Shown: positions 15,816 to 24,315, counted from the first letter of the stretch. The stretch is 38,717 bases of DNA from Terriglobia bacterium (GCA_021324365.1 JAJPJE010000124.1:1-38717); one strand, 5' to 3'. The notes: generated from the sequence alone by a model not told the origin. Made by a program: numbers and translations.

Positions 15816-16760
15816 GTGGCGGGACATAATCATCAGCATGGTGCCTCGGTCGGAGTTCTTCGCACCTCCCTGCTCCTGACCCTCGCCTATATCATCCTGC
15901 TGCTTGTGATGGGTGTGCGAGCACACAGCCTCGCGTTGCTTTCCGAGGCTGGGCACAATGTGTCTGATTTTCTAGCACTTTTGTTATCCCTCGCTGCTGC
16001 TTTTCTACAGACTCGCCCACCGAGTGCCACGAAGACGTTCGGCTACCATCGAGCCGGGGTGTTGGCAGCTTTTGTCAATGCATTGCTGCTGGTTGGAATC
16101 GCCTTTTATGTCTTTGTGGAAGCTGCTCAGAGGATCAGCAAACCCGAGAGCGTAGGCGCTGGAACCATGATCTGGGTTGCTGCTGTTGGCGTCACGCTAA
16201 ATGGGGTAATCAGCATCCTGCTGTATCGTTCCAGCCACGACTTGAATACCCGTAGCGTGTTCGTCCACATGTTGGGCGACACGTTGTCCACCGCGGCTGT
16301 TATTGTCGGCGCCTGGACAATTCTGCTGACTGGCAAATATTGGATCGATCCGGCTCTGTCGCTTGGAATTGGCGCCCTGATCCTTTGGTCATCATTTGGC
16401 ATTATTCGAGAGACGCTCAACATCCTGCTGGAAGGCACGCCCAGCGGCATGCAACTGGACCGCGTCACTCGTGAGATCTGTGCTGTCCCTGGGGTTAACG
16501 ACGTTCACGACCTGCACATCTGGAGTATCGGCAGTCACATGCACGCATTGTCGTGCCATATCAGCATCGCGGATATCCCGCCGTCGGCCAGCGAACTGAT
16601 CTTGCGCGATGTGCAGGAGCGGCTGCGCAACGCGTTCAGCATCCATCACACCACCATTCAATTTGAACACGTGGATTGCGAAATTGCTCACGGTTGCATG
16701 ATGCCGGTCTCGAGCGATGCCGAACACGAACACTCGCACGAGCACGAACACCCGCACTGA
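15816..16760 (+). CDS. czcD: Cation diffusion facilitator, zinc/cobalt/cadmium exporter
   Basis: A 314-residue CDF transporter with six membrane helices between about 15 and 210 and a cytoplasmic ferredoxin-like domain after that. The transport site has the zinc-type pattern: H47-D51 in TM2 (GHNVSDF) and H151-D155 in TM5 (HMLGDTL). Both termini are His-rich (GHNHQHG, and EHEHSHEHEHPH at the end), as in ZitB/CzcD, and probably buffer metal. These proteins exchange cytoplasmic Zn, Cd or Co for protons. GTG at 15816 is the start; no strong ribosome site is seen. No metalloregulator gene is adjacent. Confidence 0.93.
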   Translation: MAGHNHQHGASVGVLRTSLLLTLAYIILLLVMGVRAHSLALLSEAGHNVSDFLALLLSLAAAFLQTRPPSATKTFGYHRAGVLAAFVNALLLVGIAFYVFVEAAQRISKPESVGAGTMIWVAAVGVTLNGVISILLYRSSHDLNTRSVFVHMLGDTLSTAAVIVGAWTILLTGKYWIDPALSLGIGALILWSSFGIIRETLNILLEGTPSGMQLDRVTREICAVPGVNDVHDLHIWSIGSHMHALSCHISIADIPPSASELILRDVQERLRNAFSIHHTTIQFEHVDCEIAHGCMMPVSSDAEHEHSHEHEHPH

Positions 16761-16791
16761 GACTGCATGCCGTTGGGAATTGCTTGAAGGG

Positions 16792-17526
16792 CTAGCTCTC
16801 GCCGTCGCGATTCGCTTCGTCGAGCAGTCGCAGGCCCTCCATCAACAGGCCCTGCGTTGTCTTCGTGGTGGTCTGCTCGGAGCTATGGCCGTCGAAATCG
16901 ATCTGGAAGTTTCCGACCGTCCAGGTGAGCACTTTGTAGACGGCATCATCGCCTCGCACGCTGCCGTAGGCGGCATGATTGATTTGTCCTTCGGAGAAAT
17001 ACAACTCGCATTGATCGCCGTTATTGGCGATGGTCAACGCGCATGTCTTTCGGCCCATCTCGAGCGATTGCAGCAGGTCGATGACATTCATTTGCGCTAG
17101 CGTGCCGCGCAGTACAGTTTCACCCGGTGCTTCGCGCGCCATCTTCTCGAGTGCGATCTTGTCGAGCACACGCTTCACCCGCGCCATGGCGTCTTTGACA
17201 AAAAAAGGCTTCTCAACCAGATCTTCGACTGCCCCCTGGATACCGCGCAGTTTTTCGCTGATATCGGTCCGAGTCGCCATGAGCACGAATGGGATGTTTG
17301 ATGTCGTAGGCCGCTGGCGAATCGTTTCCACCAGTTGGCGTCCATCGAGTCCGGGCATCTGGAAATCAGAAACGATCAGGTCGGGCATCTCGTTGACCGC
17401 CTTCAGCAGCGCGTCGGCGCCGTCCGCAGCGGTAGTGACGGGCGCCAGTTCGGCGAGTTCGCGCCGAAGCAGGTTCAGCACCATGGGATTGTCGTCGACC
17501 AGAAGAATCTTGAGAGTGACAGCCAT
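16792..17526 (-). CDS. Response regulator with C-terminal DUF4388 (PatA-like) domain
   Basis: A 244-residue protein. The receiver domain at about 1-120 has D11-D12, the phosphoacceptor D54 (IVSDFQMPG), T85 and K106 (VEKPFF). A helix (about 108-135) links it to a DUF4388 domain at about 139-215 (LRGTLAQMNVIDLLQSLEMG, ELYFSEGQINHAAYG, DAVYKVLTW). DUF4388 is found in PatA-type regulators of gliding or heterocyst signalling and probably mediates protein contacts; no DNA-binding domain is present. It therefore likely works by protein-protein output. It ends just after the CDF gene (convergent) and starts 12 bases after the moaC stop, so it may be cotranscribed with moaC, although no functional link is evident. 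Confidence 0.9.
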   Translation of the reverse strand: MAVTLKILLVDDNPMVLNLLRRELAELAPVTTAADGADALLKAVNEMPDLIVSDFQMPGLDGRQLVETIRQRPTTSNIPFVLMATRTDISEKLRGIQGAVEDLVEKPFFVKDAMARVKRVLDKIALEKMAREAPGETVLRGTLAQMNVIDLLQSLEMGRKTCALTIANNGDQCELYFSEGQINHAAYGSVRGDDAVYKVLTWTVGNFQIDFDGHSSEQTTTKTTQGLLMEGLRLLDEANRDGES

Positions 17527-17538
17527 TTCCGGGCCCCA

Positions 17539-18021
17539 TCAGAGTTGTCGCTTTCGCTTAGCGCGGCGGTACTCTCCACTTTTCCCGCCGGACTTGCTCT
17601 CTAACACCACCTCACGGATTTCAATGCCTTTGTCGAGCGCCTTGCACATGTCGTAAACAGTCAGCGCCGCCACGCTTGCCGCTACGAGTGCTTCCATTTC
17701 CACGCCAGTTTCGGCTGTGGTAGTTACTCGCGAGGTAATAGCGACGCCATTCTCGCACACGCGTATGTCCACATCAATGTGCGAGAGCGGCAGCGGGTGA
17801 CACATTGGGATTAGCTCTGAAGTGCGCTTCGCTGCCTGGATGCCGGCAATGCGGGCGACTTCCAGCGGATCTCCCTTGGGATTCTGCGGCAGGGCATCGA
17901 GAACGGTCTTAGACATCAGGACCTGAGCGGAGGCGACCGCTTCTCTTCTGGTCGCCTTCTTCCGAAAGACGTCGACCATGGAGGCGCGACCGGAGGAATC
18001 GTAGTGAGACAGTTTTTTCAT
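17539..18021 (-). CDS. moaC: Cyclic pyranopterin monophosphate synthase
   Basis: MoaC converts the MoaA product (3',8-cyclo-7,8-dihydro-GTP) to cyclic pyranopterin monophosphate in molybdenum cofactor synthesis. The 160-residue protein matches the family length and carries MVDVFRKKATRREAVA near the start, IPMCHPLPLSHIDVD (H75) and the active-site block TVYDMCKALDKG with D124 and K127. The ATG at 18021 begins MKKLSHYDSSGRASMVDV; the longer frame to 18168 is not conserved. A purine-rich stretch (GAAGAAAGAAG) precedes it. moeA lies upstream on the same strand with a 180-base gap, giving a small Moco group. The basic tail RRAKRKRQL is a slight extension. Confidence 0.96.
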   Translation of the reverse strand: MKKLSHYDSSGRASMVDVFRKKATRREAVASAQVLMSKTVLDALPQNPKGDPLEVARIAGIQAAKRTSELIPMCHPLPLSHIDVDIRVCENGVAITSRVTTTAETGVEMEALVAASVAALTVYDMCKALDKGIEIREVVLESKSGGKSGEYRRAKRKRQL

Positions 18022-18201
18022 TTCTTCTTTCTTCGCACGCTGAAAGGAATCTGGTCGGGTATTTCGTTCGTTGTCGTTTGCACCATTATCTGCAAGAGGG
18101 AATCGGGTCATCCTCGATAAGGAATGAGCCTCAGCATCCTGACGAGGGCGACCTGTTCTCCAATTCAAAGCCTGTTTTCAAATGGGCTCTAGCCTTCATC
18201 A

Positions 18202-19458
18202 TCAAGCCTGCGTCCGCAGTACCGCCACCATTTCGCCCTCTGCGATCCGCTCCCGATCCGGCGGAATCACCAGGTAGCAATTAGCCCTCGCGGTTGAAAC
18301 CATGTCACCCGAGCCCTGCCAGCGCACCAGTTCGACTTCAACTTCGCCAAATTCGCCAGACAGCATCGCGGGCAGGAATCGCGTCAATCCTGTTTTCGTC
18401 CGCACGTCGGACTTCAAGCGCGCCTGAAGAAACTGCATGGGCGTGGGCCCTGCGCCAGACAGAGCGTCGATCATCGCTCGCGCAAACAGTTCAAAGCAGA
18501 CCATCGTAGAAACCGGATTCCCCGGAAGGCCGAAGAAGTATGTTGGGGTGCCGCGACCGCCAACTCGACCGAAGACCACGGGCTTCCCCGGTTGAATCTG
18601 TGCTCCCGTGAAGTAGAACTCCGCGCCTGATTCCGAGAGCACCTGCTCGACCAGATCGTACTTCCCCATCGATACGCCGCCGCTTATCAGCAAAAGATCA
18701 GAATTGAGCCCCTCGTGTACAAGTGCGCGCAGAGGCTCGAGTCGATCCGGCGCAATCGCCAGCGGAACGGGAACCGCACCTGCTGCCTGTAGCTGCCCCG
18801 CGAGCGAATACGTATTTGAATTACGAATCTGGTTGGCGGCTGGCTGCTTATCGACATCAATGATTTCGTCGCCTGTCGAAAGAATCGCCACCCGGGGCTT
18901 CTGGTAAACCTGTACCTGTGCTTTACCCACAGACGCGGCCAGGCCGAGTGCCGCCGGACTCAAACGCGTCCCCGGCGAGAGCAACAATTGACCCGCTCGA
19001 CATTCCGCTGCCTGCGGCACAACATTTTCCGCACTCTTTACACTGCGCTGAATCTCGACTCGACTCCCCGCGCGGCGCGTGTACTCGACCATCACGACAG
19101 CATCGGCGCCACGTGGAACAGGCGCACCAGTCATGATTTCGATGGCGTGACTGGCATCCACTGAGTATTCATACTTCTCCGGTGAGTCCCCTGCGCGAAT
19201 CTCGCCGGCGACTTCGAGAGTAGCGGGAACGCGGGAAACACCTTCCGCACGCACTGCAAACCCATCCCGCGTCGCACGCGGAAATGGCGGCAGATCGCGG
19301 TCCGCATGAATCTCTTCTGCCAGGACGCGGTTGACAGCCGCGAGGAGAGTGACGGTTTCTTTCTCGATCGGCTGAACTCCTGCCGCGTGCTGCTCCACGG
19401 TGTGGCGCGCTTCCTTAAACGAGAGCACCACCTGCTCCGAGTGTGTGATCGAATACAT
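18202..19458 (-). CDS. moeA: Molybdopterin molybdenumtransferase
   Basis: MoeA inserts molybdate into adenylated molybdopterin. The 418-residue protein has the usual four-domain layout: LPPFPRATRDGFAVRAEG near 60, the MoCF-like domain with VAILSTGDEII, SNTYSLAGQL, LISGGVSMGKYD, and the PGKPVVFGR...FGLPGNPVSTMVCFELF block, then a C-terminal beta domain. The ATG at 19458 (MYSITHSEQVV) is chosen; sequence before it has no family resemblance. No good ribosome site is visible. moaC follows downstream. Two in-frame features are normal and nothing is missing. The remaining Moco genes (moaA, moaE, mobA) are not in the window. Confidence 0.96.
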   Translation of the reverse strand: MYSITHSEQVVLSFKEARHTVEQHAAGVQPIEKETVTLLAAVNRVLAEEIHADRDLPPFPRATRDGFAVRAEGVSRVPATLEVAGEIRAGDSPEKYEYSVDASHAIEIMTGAPVPRGADAVVMVEYTRRAGSRVEIQRSVKSAENVVPQAAECRAGQLLLSPGTRLSPAALGLAASVGKAQVQVYQKPRVAILSTGDEIIDVDKQPAANQIRNSNTYSLAGQLQAAGAVPVPLAIAPDRLEPLRALVHEGLNSDLLLISGGVSMGKYDLVEQVLSESGAEFYFTGAQIQPGKPVVFGRVGGRGTPTYFFGLPGNPVSTMVCFELFARAMIDALSGAGPTPMQFLQARLKSDVRTKTGLTRFLPAMLSGEFGEVEVELVRWQGSGDMVSTARANCYLVIPPDRERIAEGEMVAVLRTQA

Positions 19459-20080
19459 TGGGGCAATTGTAGACGAAGGTCTCCCAGGCTTGGCTCTGCG
19501 GAACAATACATCCTGCTTTTCCTCCCCTTTCCACAGCAAATCCCCAAAGGTCACAACTTCTGCACAGCTCTCGCCGCCTTTTCTCTTGTTCCTGGGGCAG
19601 CCTTACTTCAAAGTCTCCTCATTCGCGAGTGCAGATGTCCTGAGCTTCTCGCGCGGGTTCAAGAGTCAGATTTCCGGCGCTTGCGTCGGAAGAATGACAA
19701 AGCCGGACCCAAGGCGATGCAAAGCGTTGTTCCGGTGCGCCAGCGCCGAAATGACTTGAGCATGTCCTTTTCGAGCGAGGACGGCTGAGGTTCGGCTTCA
19801 GGTTCGCTTGAAACTGGTTGGAAATCTGCTGAGGTGAAAACTTCGGCGGTCCATCCTGTGAACGTCGTGCAAGCGGCAACGGATTTCAGCAATGAATTCC
19901 GACAGCGGCGACAAGCGACAGTTCGACGGTTAGCGCGCTTCGCGGCGCGTTGACCCGGGATCAGATCCAACTGGTCACGGCTTGAGCCAATTGAATCCGC
20001 ATCGCTGCTATCTGTCGCGGGGGCAAACTCCTGGCGGCAGAAAACGGCAGCTAACCGGATGCTCAGGATACTGCCTTACA

Positions 20081-20118
20081 GCGCGGTCGTGTGGCTGGCA
20101 CGGCCGCGCTTGGATTTT
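20081..20118 (+). terminator. Orphan terminator-like hairpin
   Basis: GCGCGGTCGTG at 20081-20091 pairs with CACGGCCGCGC at 20099-20109 (ten Watson-Crick pairs and one G-T) around a seven-base loop, followed by TTGGATTTTGTT. It has the form of a plus-strand intrinsic terminator, yet no plus-strand gene lies within 3 kb upstream. Either it ends an unannotated RNA or it is a chance or REP-like hairpin. Confidence 0.5.
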
Positions 20119-20209
20119 GTTAGTCAGTCGATCAGCTCTCAGCTCTCTTCTTCTTTTCCCAGCGAGTATTCAACCTTTGGCATACGTCAGCTTTCGGTCT
20201 CAGAAAAGA

Positions 20210-20290
20210 GCTCCGGAGGAGCGGAATACGCTAGCCCAGCGCGTAAGCGCTGGGTAGATCCCCTCACGATCTACCGAGCCCCGTAGGGGC
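20210..20290. repeat. REP-like run of four hairpins
   Basis: Four hairpins follow one another: GCTCC-gga-GGAGC (20210-20222); CCCAGCGC-gtaa-GCGCTGGG (20235-20254, a GNRA-type loop); GGTAGATC-ccctcac-GATCTACC (20253-20275, sharing two bases with the second); and GCCCC-gta-GGGGC (20278-20290). This density of perfect stems is typical of REP/BIME elements. Only one copy is in the window, so dispersal is inferred from the structure. Confidence 0.65.
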
Positions 20291-20352
20291 GGCACATGCT
20301 TGCCACGTCAAAACTTCTCTTTCGTCTTCTTTTCGCCCCGGCCGTTTTCGTG

Positions 20353-20358
20353 CATAAT
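20353..20358 (+). promoter_or_regulatory. dnaB: Possible -10 element for dnaB
   Basis: CATAAT matches TATAAT at five of six positions. The hexamer 17 bases upstream (TTTTCG) is a poor -35. A transcript from here would have a leader of about 190 bases before the proposed dnaB start. Confidence 0.25.
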
Positions 20359-20552
20359 AACCAAACCTCTTCCGCGATGACTCCGCCGTTGTTTGTCCAA
20401 AACTTTTTTGATTTCAGACGAGTTTCCCTCAGGGATTTTGCACTTCTTCGGATGACTTGTTTGGAATTCGAACCCATGATGAAACTCTCACTCGCAAAGC
20501 CGACAGCAGACAGCCGGCGACTGAGAGACTGATCGACCGAGAGACTTACCAT

Positions 20553-21941
20553 TTGGCCACCACTGATTACAGCCTAGAACGCGGTTTACCATCGAGCATG
20601 GACGCTGAGCGCTCCATCCTTGGCGCTATCCTGCTCGACAACAACGCCTACTTTCAGGCCTCGCAAAAATTGCGTGCCGACGATCTTTCCGTCGATTCGC
20701 ACCGCCGCATCTTCGCCCGCATTATTGAGATGATGGAGGCCAATCGATCCGTCGACATCATCACGCTCTCGGAAGAACTCCGAACCCAACAGCAGTTGGA
20801 AGCCGTCGGCGGTGTGGCCTATCTCGCCTCTCTCACCGATGGAGTCCCGCCGCGCCCGAACATCGAACATTACGTCAAGATCGTCAAAGACAAGTCTCTG
20901 CTGCGCGGTCTTATCAATCTCTCGAATCTCTCAATTTCGCGTGCCCTGGAACAATCCGAAGCAGTGGAAAGCATTCTCGGCGAAGCCGAACAGGGGTTGA
21001 TGAAGCTGTCGGAAGATGCCATCCAGACCGGCTTCGTCGATGTGAACCAGATCGTGCAGGAGAAGTTCGGCTCTATTGATGCATTGGTCAACCGCGGGCA
21101 CGGTGTTTCGGGACTCTCTACGCACTACGCCGATCTGGACGAAAAGCTGAACGGCCTGCAGCCCTCAGATCTCATCATCGTGGCGGCTCGCCCTTCCATG
21201 GGCAAGACGGCTTTTGCGATGAACATCGCTGAAAATGCGGCAGTCATGGGTGGAAAGACGGTTGCCATCTTCTCGCTGGAAATGTCGGCCGAGTCGCTGC
21301 TGCAACGCATGGTCTGCTCGCACGCGCGCGTCGATTCACACCGCATGCGCACAGGATTCCTCGATCGCGGCGACCGCCAGCGCGTAATGGAAGCTGTCGG
21401 CCGCCTGATGGAGACCAAGCTCTTCATTGACGACACTCCCGGCATTTCTCTCCTGCAGATGCGCGCCAAAGCGCGCCGCCTCAAGCAGTCGGTCGGATCG
21501 CTCGATCTTGTCGTCGTCGATTACCTGCAGCTCATGTCCTCGGACGTTATCGGCAACAAGCGATACGAGAACCGCAACCAGGAAGTCTCGGCAATCTCGC
21601 GGGGACTGAAGCTGCTCGCGAAAGAACTGCACGTGCCCGTCGTCGCGCTCTCGCAGTTGAGCCGTGCTCCCGAAGCGCGCACGGGCGACCACAAACCGCA
21701 GCTCTCGGATCTGCGCGAGTCGGGATCGATCGAGCAGGACGCCGATGTGGTGGCCTTCATCTTCCGCCCGGAAGTCTATGAAAAAGACGATTCGAAGAAA
21801 GCTGAACTGGACGGCCAGGCACAGATCATCATCGCCAAACAACGTAATGGCCCGACCGGAACCGTTCACATGGTGTTCCTGAAGAAGTTCACGCGCTTTG
21901 AGCAGGCAATGGGCGGAGACAACTTCGAGGCAGGCGAATAA
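20553..21941 (+). CDS. dnaB: Replicative DNA helicase DnaB
   Basis: The hexameric helicase that unwinds DNA at the replication fork. The N-terminal primase-interacting domain runs from about 8 to 110 (SSMDAERSILGAILLDN), and the RecA-like ATPase follows with Walker A ARPSMGKTAF (K218), LEMSAESLLQRM, Walker B LDLVVVDYLQLM (D323) and SQLSRAPE...LSDLRESGSIEQDAD. From a TTG at 20553 the product has 462 residues, normal for DnaB, and starts LATTDYSLERGLPSS. The frame is open further back to a TTG at 20457, but those 32 residues are encoded by a spacer-like sequence (gactgagagactgatcgaccgagag) and are unlikely to be conserved. No strong ribosome site marks either. No intein is present. Confidence 0.95.
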   Translation: MATTDYSLERGLPSSMDAERSILGAILLDNNAYFQASQKLRADDLSVDSHRRIFARIIEMMEANRSVDIITLSEELRTQQQLEAVGGVAYLASLTDGVPPRPNIEHYVKIVKDKSLLRGLINLSNLSISRALEQSEAVESILGEAEQGLMKLSEDAIQTGFVDVNQIVQEKFGSIDALVNRGHGVSGLSTHYADLDEKLNGLQPSDLIIVAARPSMGKTAFAMNIAENAAVMGGKTVAIFSLEMSAESLLQRMVCSHARVDSHRMRTGFLDRGDRQRVMEAVGRLMETKLFIDDTPGISLLQMRAKARRLKQSVGSLDLVVVDYLQLMSSDVIGNKRYENRNQEVSAISRGLKLLAKELHVPVVALSQLSRAPEARTGDHKPQLSDLRESGSIEQDADVVAFIFRPEVYEKDDSKKAELDGQAQIIIAKQRNGPTGTVHMVFLKKFTRFEQAMGGDNFEAGE

Positions 21942-22029
21942 TCACCTTAAGTGAAGCCCGTTCGCCCCCGAGCGAGTGCTGGCAGCACCTCTGCCGCCCC
22001 GCGCATCCGAACCTGCTGGAGGAATCTGA

Positions 22030-22260
22030 ATGAAGAAGCTGATATTCATCGCCTTGCTGGCGTTTGGGACTGCCGTATTTGCGCAGGATAACGGCCAGAG
22101 CGCAAAGCAGGATGTGAAAGATGCCGGTCACTCCACGAAGGAAGCTACGAAAAAAACCGCGCACGCGAGCAAGAAGAAGACGAAGAAGGGCGTAAACAAA
22201 GGCGCCGAAAAGACACAAGAAGGCGCCCAGAAAGTGCAGGACAAGACCGCTCCGCAGTAA
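22030..22260 (+). CDS. Small exported Lys/Ala-rich protein
   Basis: A 76-residue protein with a clear signal peptide (MKKLIFIALLAFGTAVFAQ). The mature part of about 57 residues is highly basic and hydrophilic, with Lys-Lys, Ala and Gln and a repeat-like KDAGHSTKEATKKTAHASKK. It resembles histone-H1-like or stress-type low-complexity peptides and is probably disordered. I cannot assign a function. GGAGG seven bases before ATG is a strong ribosome site, so the gene is real. It sits between dnaB and alr on the same strand, with gaps of 88 and 171 bases, and is followed by a 12-pair hairpin. Confidence 0.82.
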   Translation: MKKLIFIALLAFGTAVFAQDNGQSAKQDVKDAGHSTKEATKKTAHASKKKTKKGVNKGAEKTQEGAQKVQDKTAPQ

Positions 22261-22277
22261 GTAAATCAAAGTCCGAC

Positions 22278-22312
22278 TCCCACCCATCGTCAAAACTCTC
22301 CGATGGGTGGGA
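22278..22312 (+). terminator. Hairpin after the Lys-rich protein gene
   Basis: TCCCACCCATCG (22278-22289) pairs perfectly with CGATGGGTGGGA (22301-22312) around an 11-base loop. There is no T-run, so it may be a stabilising 3' hairpin or a weak terminator before alr. Confidence 0.5.
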
Positions 22313-22431
22313 CCTCGCAATGTGCGAACAACGCTGCCTGACGACTAACCAGGTTCCCCTCAGTCTTCCTGCCGAGAGCGTTTCCATTCTCGCCCGCTAT
22401 AATCGAATTTCGGTCAGTTGATGGAAGGTCC

Positions 22432-23571
22432 ATGCGTCCTATCTGGGCGGAGATCTCGCGCAGCGCTCTCCGGCACAATCTGAAAGCAATCCGGCAGCAC
22501 ATCGGCGACAAGATCACCATTTGTGCCGTCGTTAAAGCTGATGCCTATGGTCACGGTTCGGTCGGATGCGCCCGGGTGCTCGAAGCCGAGGGCGTAGATT
22601 GGTTTGGCGTAACCGGGACCGAAGAGGGAGTTCGCTTGCGCGAGGGCGGCATTCGCGGCCGCGTCCTGCTGCTGTCGGGCTTCTGGCAAGGCGAGGCCGA
22701 AGAAGTTATTCACCAGCGACTGACTCCTGCCGCGTACGATCTATGGCAGATCGCGGCACTGGAGCAAGCGGCTGCAAAACTGAACCTCGCTGAGCCCTTT
22801 CGTTTTCACCTGAAGATTGATACCGGCATGTCGCGGCTCGGCATCAACATGAACGATCTGCCGAAGGCGCTGGAACAGATTCGCCAATCACCGCACTTGA
22901 AATTCGAAGGGGCATTTTCGCACCTGGCTTCGGCCGAGGTCCTCGACTCGGCAGCCATGGCCGAGCAGGAGGCGAATTTCGATTATGCCAGAGAAACGAT
23001 CGTCTCTTACGGCCTGAACCCTGGTTACCTGCACCTTGCCAACACATCGGGGATGATCGGCCGCCCGGAAGCGCGCTTTAACATGGTGCGGCCGGGGCTG
23101 GCGCTCTACGGCTACACGCTGCCGTTCATTCGGAACCATGCGCCGGCTACGATTCTCCCTTACGTCGACCTGAAACCCGCGCTTTCCTGGAAGACACGTA
23201 TTGTGTCGCTTCGCGATCTACCATCCGGACGTTCGGTGGGATACGGCGGAACCTATGTGACCACCCGTTCAACACGAATCGGTGTGCTCCCAGTGGGATA
23301 CGCCGACGGGCTAAATCGCGCGCTATCGGGAAAGGGCTGCTTCCATACACGTGGGCATAAAGTCCCGATCCTCGGCCGAGTCTCCATGGACCTTACCGTG
23401 GTCGATGTGACCGATATTCCCGAGGCTGCGCTCGGCGATGAAGTCTGCCTCATTGGTGGCTTCAACGGATGCAGCGTAACCGCCTGGGACCACGCCAAAC
23501 TGGCGCATACGATTCCTTACGAGATCCTCTGCAACATCAGCAAGCGCGTCCTCAGGCAATTGGTGGACTAG
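22432..23571 (+). CDS. alr: Alanine racemase
   Basis: Alr makes D-alanine for peptidoglycan. The 379-residue protein has the PLP lysine K35 in AVVKADAYGHG, the barrel motifs HLKIDTGMSRLG and FSHLASAE, NMVRPGLALYGY, and the catalytic tyrosine Y271 in SVGYGGTYVT at the start of the C-terminal domain, followed by GVLPVGYADGLNR and GRVSMDLTVVDVT. All expected parts are present and the length is normal. The start is ATG at 22432 after GGAAGG. It is separated from the gene before by a hairpin, and the ankyrin gene follows 84 bases later. Confidence 0.97.
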   Translation: MRPIWAEISRSALRHNLKAIRQHIGDKITICAVVKADAYGHGSVGCARVLEAEGVDWFGVTGTEEGVRLREGGIRGRVLLLSGFWQGEAEEVIHQRLTPAAYDLWQIAALEQAAAKLNLAEPFRFHLKIDTGMSRLGINMNDLPKALEQIRQSPHLKFEGAFSHLASAEVLDSAAMAEQEANFDYARETIVSYGLNPGYLHLANTSGMIGRPEARFNMVRPGLALYGYTLPFIRNHAPATILPYVDLKPALSWKTRIVSLRDLPSGRSVGYGGTYVTTRSTRIGVLPVGYADGLNRALSGKGCFHTRGHKVPILGRVSMDLTVVDVTDIPEAALGDEVCLIGGFNGCSVTAWDHAKLAHTIPYEILCNISKRVLRQLVD

Positions 23572-23655
23572 TCTTGAAATTCGACTGAGTCACCAATAAC
23601 CGCCTTGGCAAGCTGCCGCTTCGCGGAGGACAATATCACCCTGTCCAGGAGAAAC

Positions 23656-24315
23656 ATGAAGAACCTTTTGGACGCTGTTCGCGCCGGCGACATCGATGGG
23701 GTACGGGCGAATCTTTCAGCGGATTCGGCTTGCGCCGAGCTGAAAGATGAAAATGGTCTTTCAGCCGTGCTGCTTGCCGTCTACTACGGCCAGCCGCTGA
23801 TCGCGAATTTACTGATCGAGCGCCACCCGAACTTGGATATCTTCGAAGCCAGCGCCACGGGACGGCTCGACCGCGTCCGGCATTTGCTTAGCGAGCATCC
23901 CGAACTGGTTCATGCCTACTCCTGCGATGGCTGGACGGCGCTTCACCTGGCCGCGTTCTTCAAACATCCGACGATCTGTTCCCTGCTACTTGACCACGGC
24001 GCTGATTTGTCCGCGCGCTCCCGTAACCAGATGGCGAACCTTCCGCTCAACGCGGCTGTCGCTTCGGGAAGCCACGAAGCAGCCGCCCTGCTCATGGATC
24101 GCGGAGCGGATGTGAACTCGCGCGGCAGTTCCGGATCGGTGCCCCTGCACAGCGCCGCCGCGAATGGTGATCTTCGATTAATTGAGCTGCTGTTAGCACG
24201 CGGCGCGGATATCAACGCAAAGATGGATTCCGGCGTTACGCCTCTCGCGCTCGCGATGGAACGCAACCACGAAGAAGCCGCTGCGCTGCTGCGAGCGAAG
24301 GGTGGCAAAGAGTAG
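23656..24315 (+). CDS. Ankyrin repeat protein
   Basis: A 219-residue protein made almost entirely of about six ankyrin repeats. Good units are GWTALHLAAFFKHPTICSLL, then LPLNAAVASGSHEAAALLMD, VPLHSAAANGDLRLIELLL and TPLALAMERNHEEAAALLRA, each ending with an RGADIN-type turn. Ankyrin stacks bind other proteins; no enzymatic domain or signal peptide is present, so it is likely cytoplasmic. ATG at 23656 has AGGAGA five bases upstream; an earlier in-frame TTG/ATG-type start at 23605 is not needed. It is in the alr direction but may have its own promoter. Confidence 0.92.
   Translation: MKNLLDAVRAGDIDGVRANLSADSACAELKDENGLSAVLLAVYYGQPLIANLLIERHPNLDIFEASATGRLDRVRHLLSEHPELVHAYSCDGWTALHLAAFFKHPTICSLLLDHGADLSARSRNQMANLPLNAAVASGSHEAAALLMDRGADVNSRGSSGSVPLHSAAANGDLRLIELLLARGADINAKMDSGVTPLALAMERNHEEAAALLRAKGGKE

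Larger units (their letters stand above)
19459..20552. other. 1.1-kb stretch without a confident gene
   Basis: Between moeA and dnaB no reading frame looks protein-like to me. The best is a minus-strand frame at 19659-19970 (open back to about 20072) that has no ATG or GTG near its beginning; it ends in a basic FFRRKRRKSDS. The stretch does contain a terminator-like hairpin (20081-20118), a cluster of four hairpins (20210-20290), and a possible dnaB promoter (CATAAT at 20353-20358). It may hold the moeA and dnaB promoters and possibly a small RNA. Confidence 0.5.

Noticed and set aside
19659-19970. Minus-strand frame with CRRCRNS and a basic FFRRKRRKSDS end
   Set aside because: No ATG or GTG at its beginning, no ribosome site and no family I recognise; kept only as a note in the gap description.
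20455-20480. GGGTTCGAATTCC on the minus strand, like a tRNA T-arm
   Set aside because: The flanking bases do not form a five-pair T-stem and no acceptor or anticodon arm is present around it.
20296-20532. Plus-strand frame of 78 codons just before dnaB
   Set aside because: It runs through the likely dnaB promoter and spacer sequence, and has no ribosome site or recognisable protein pattern.
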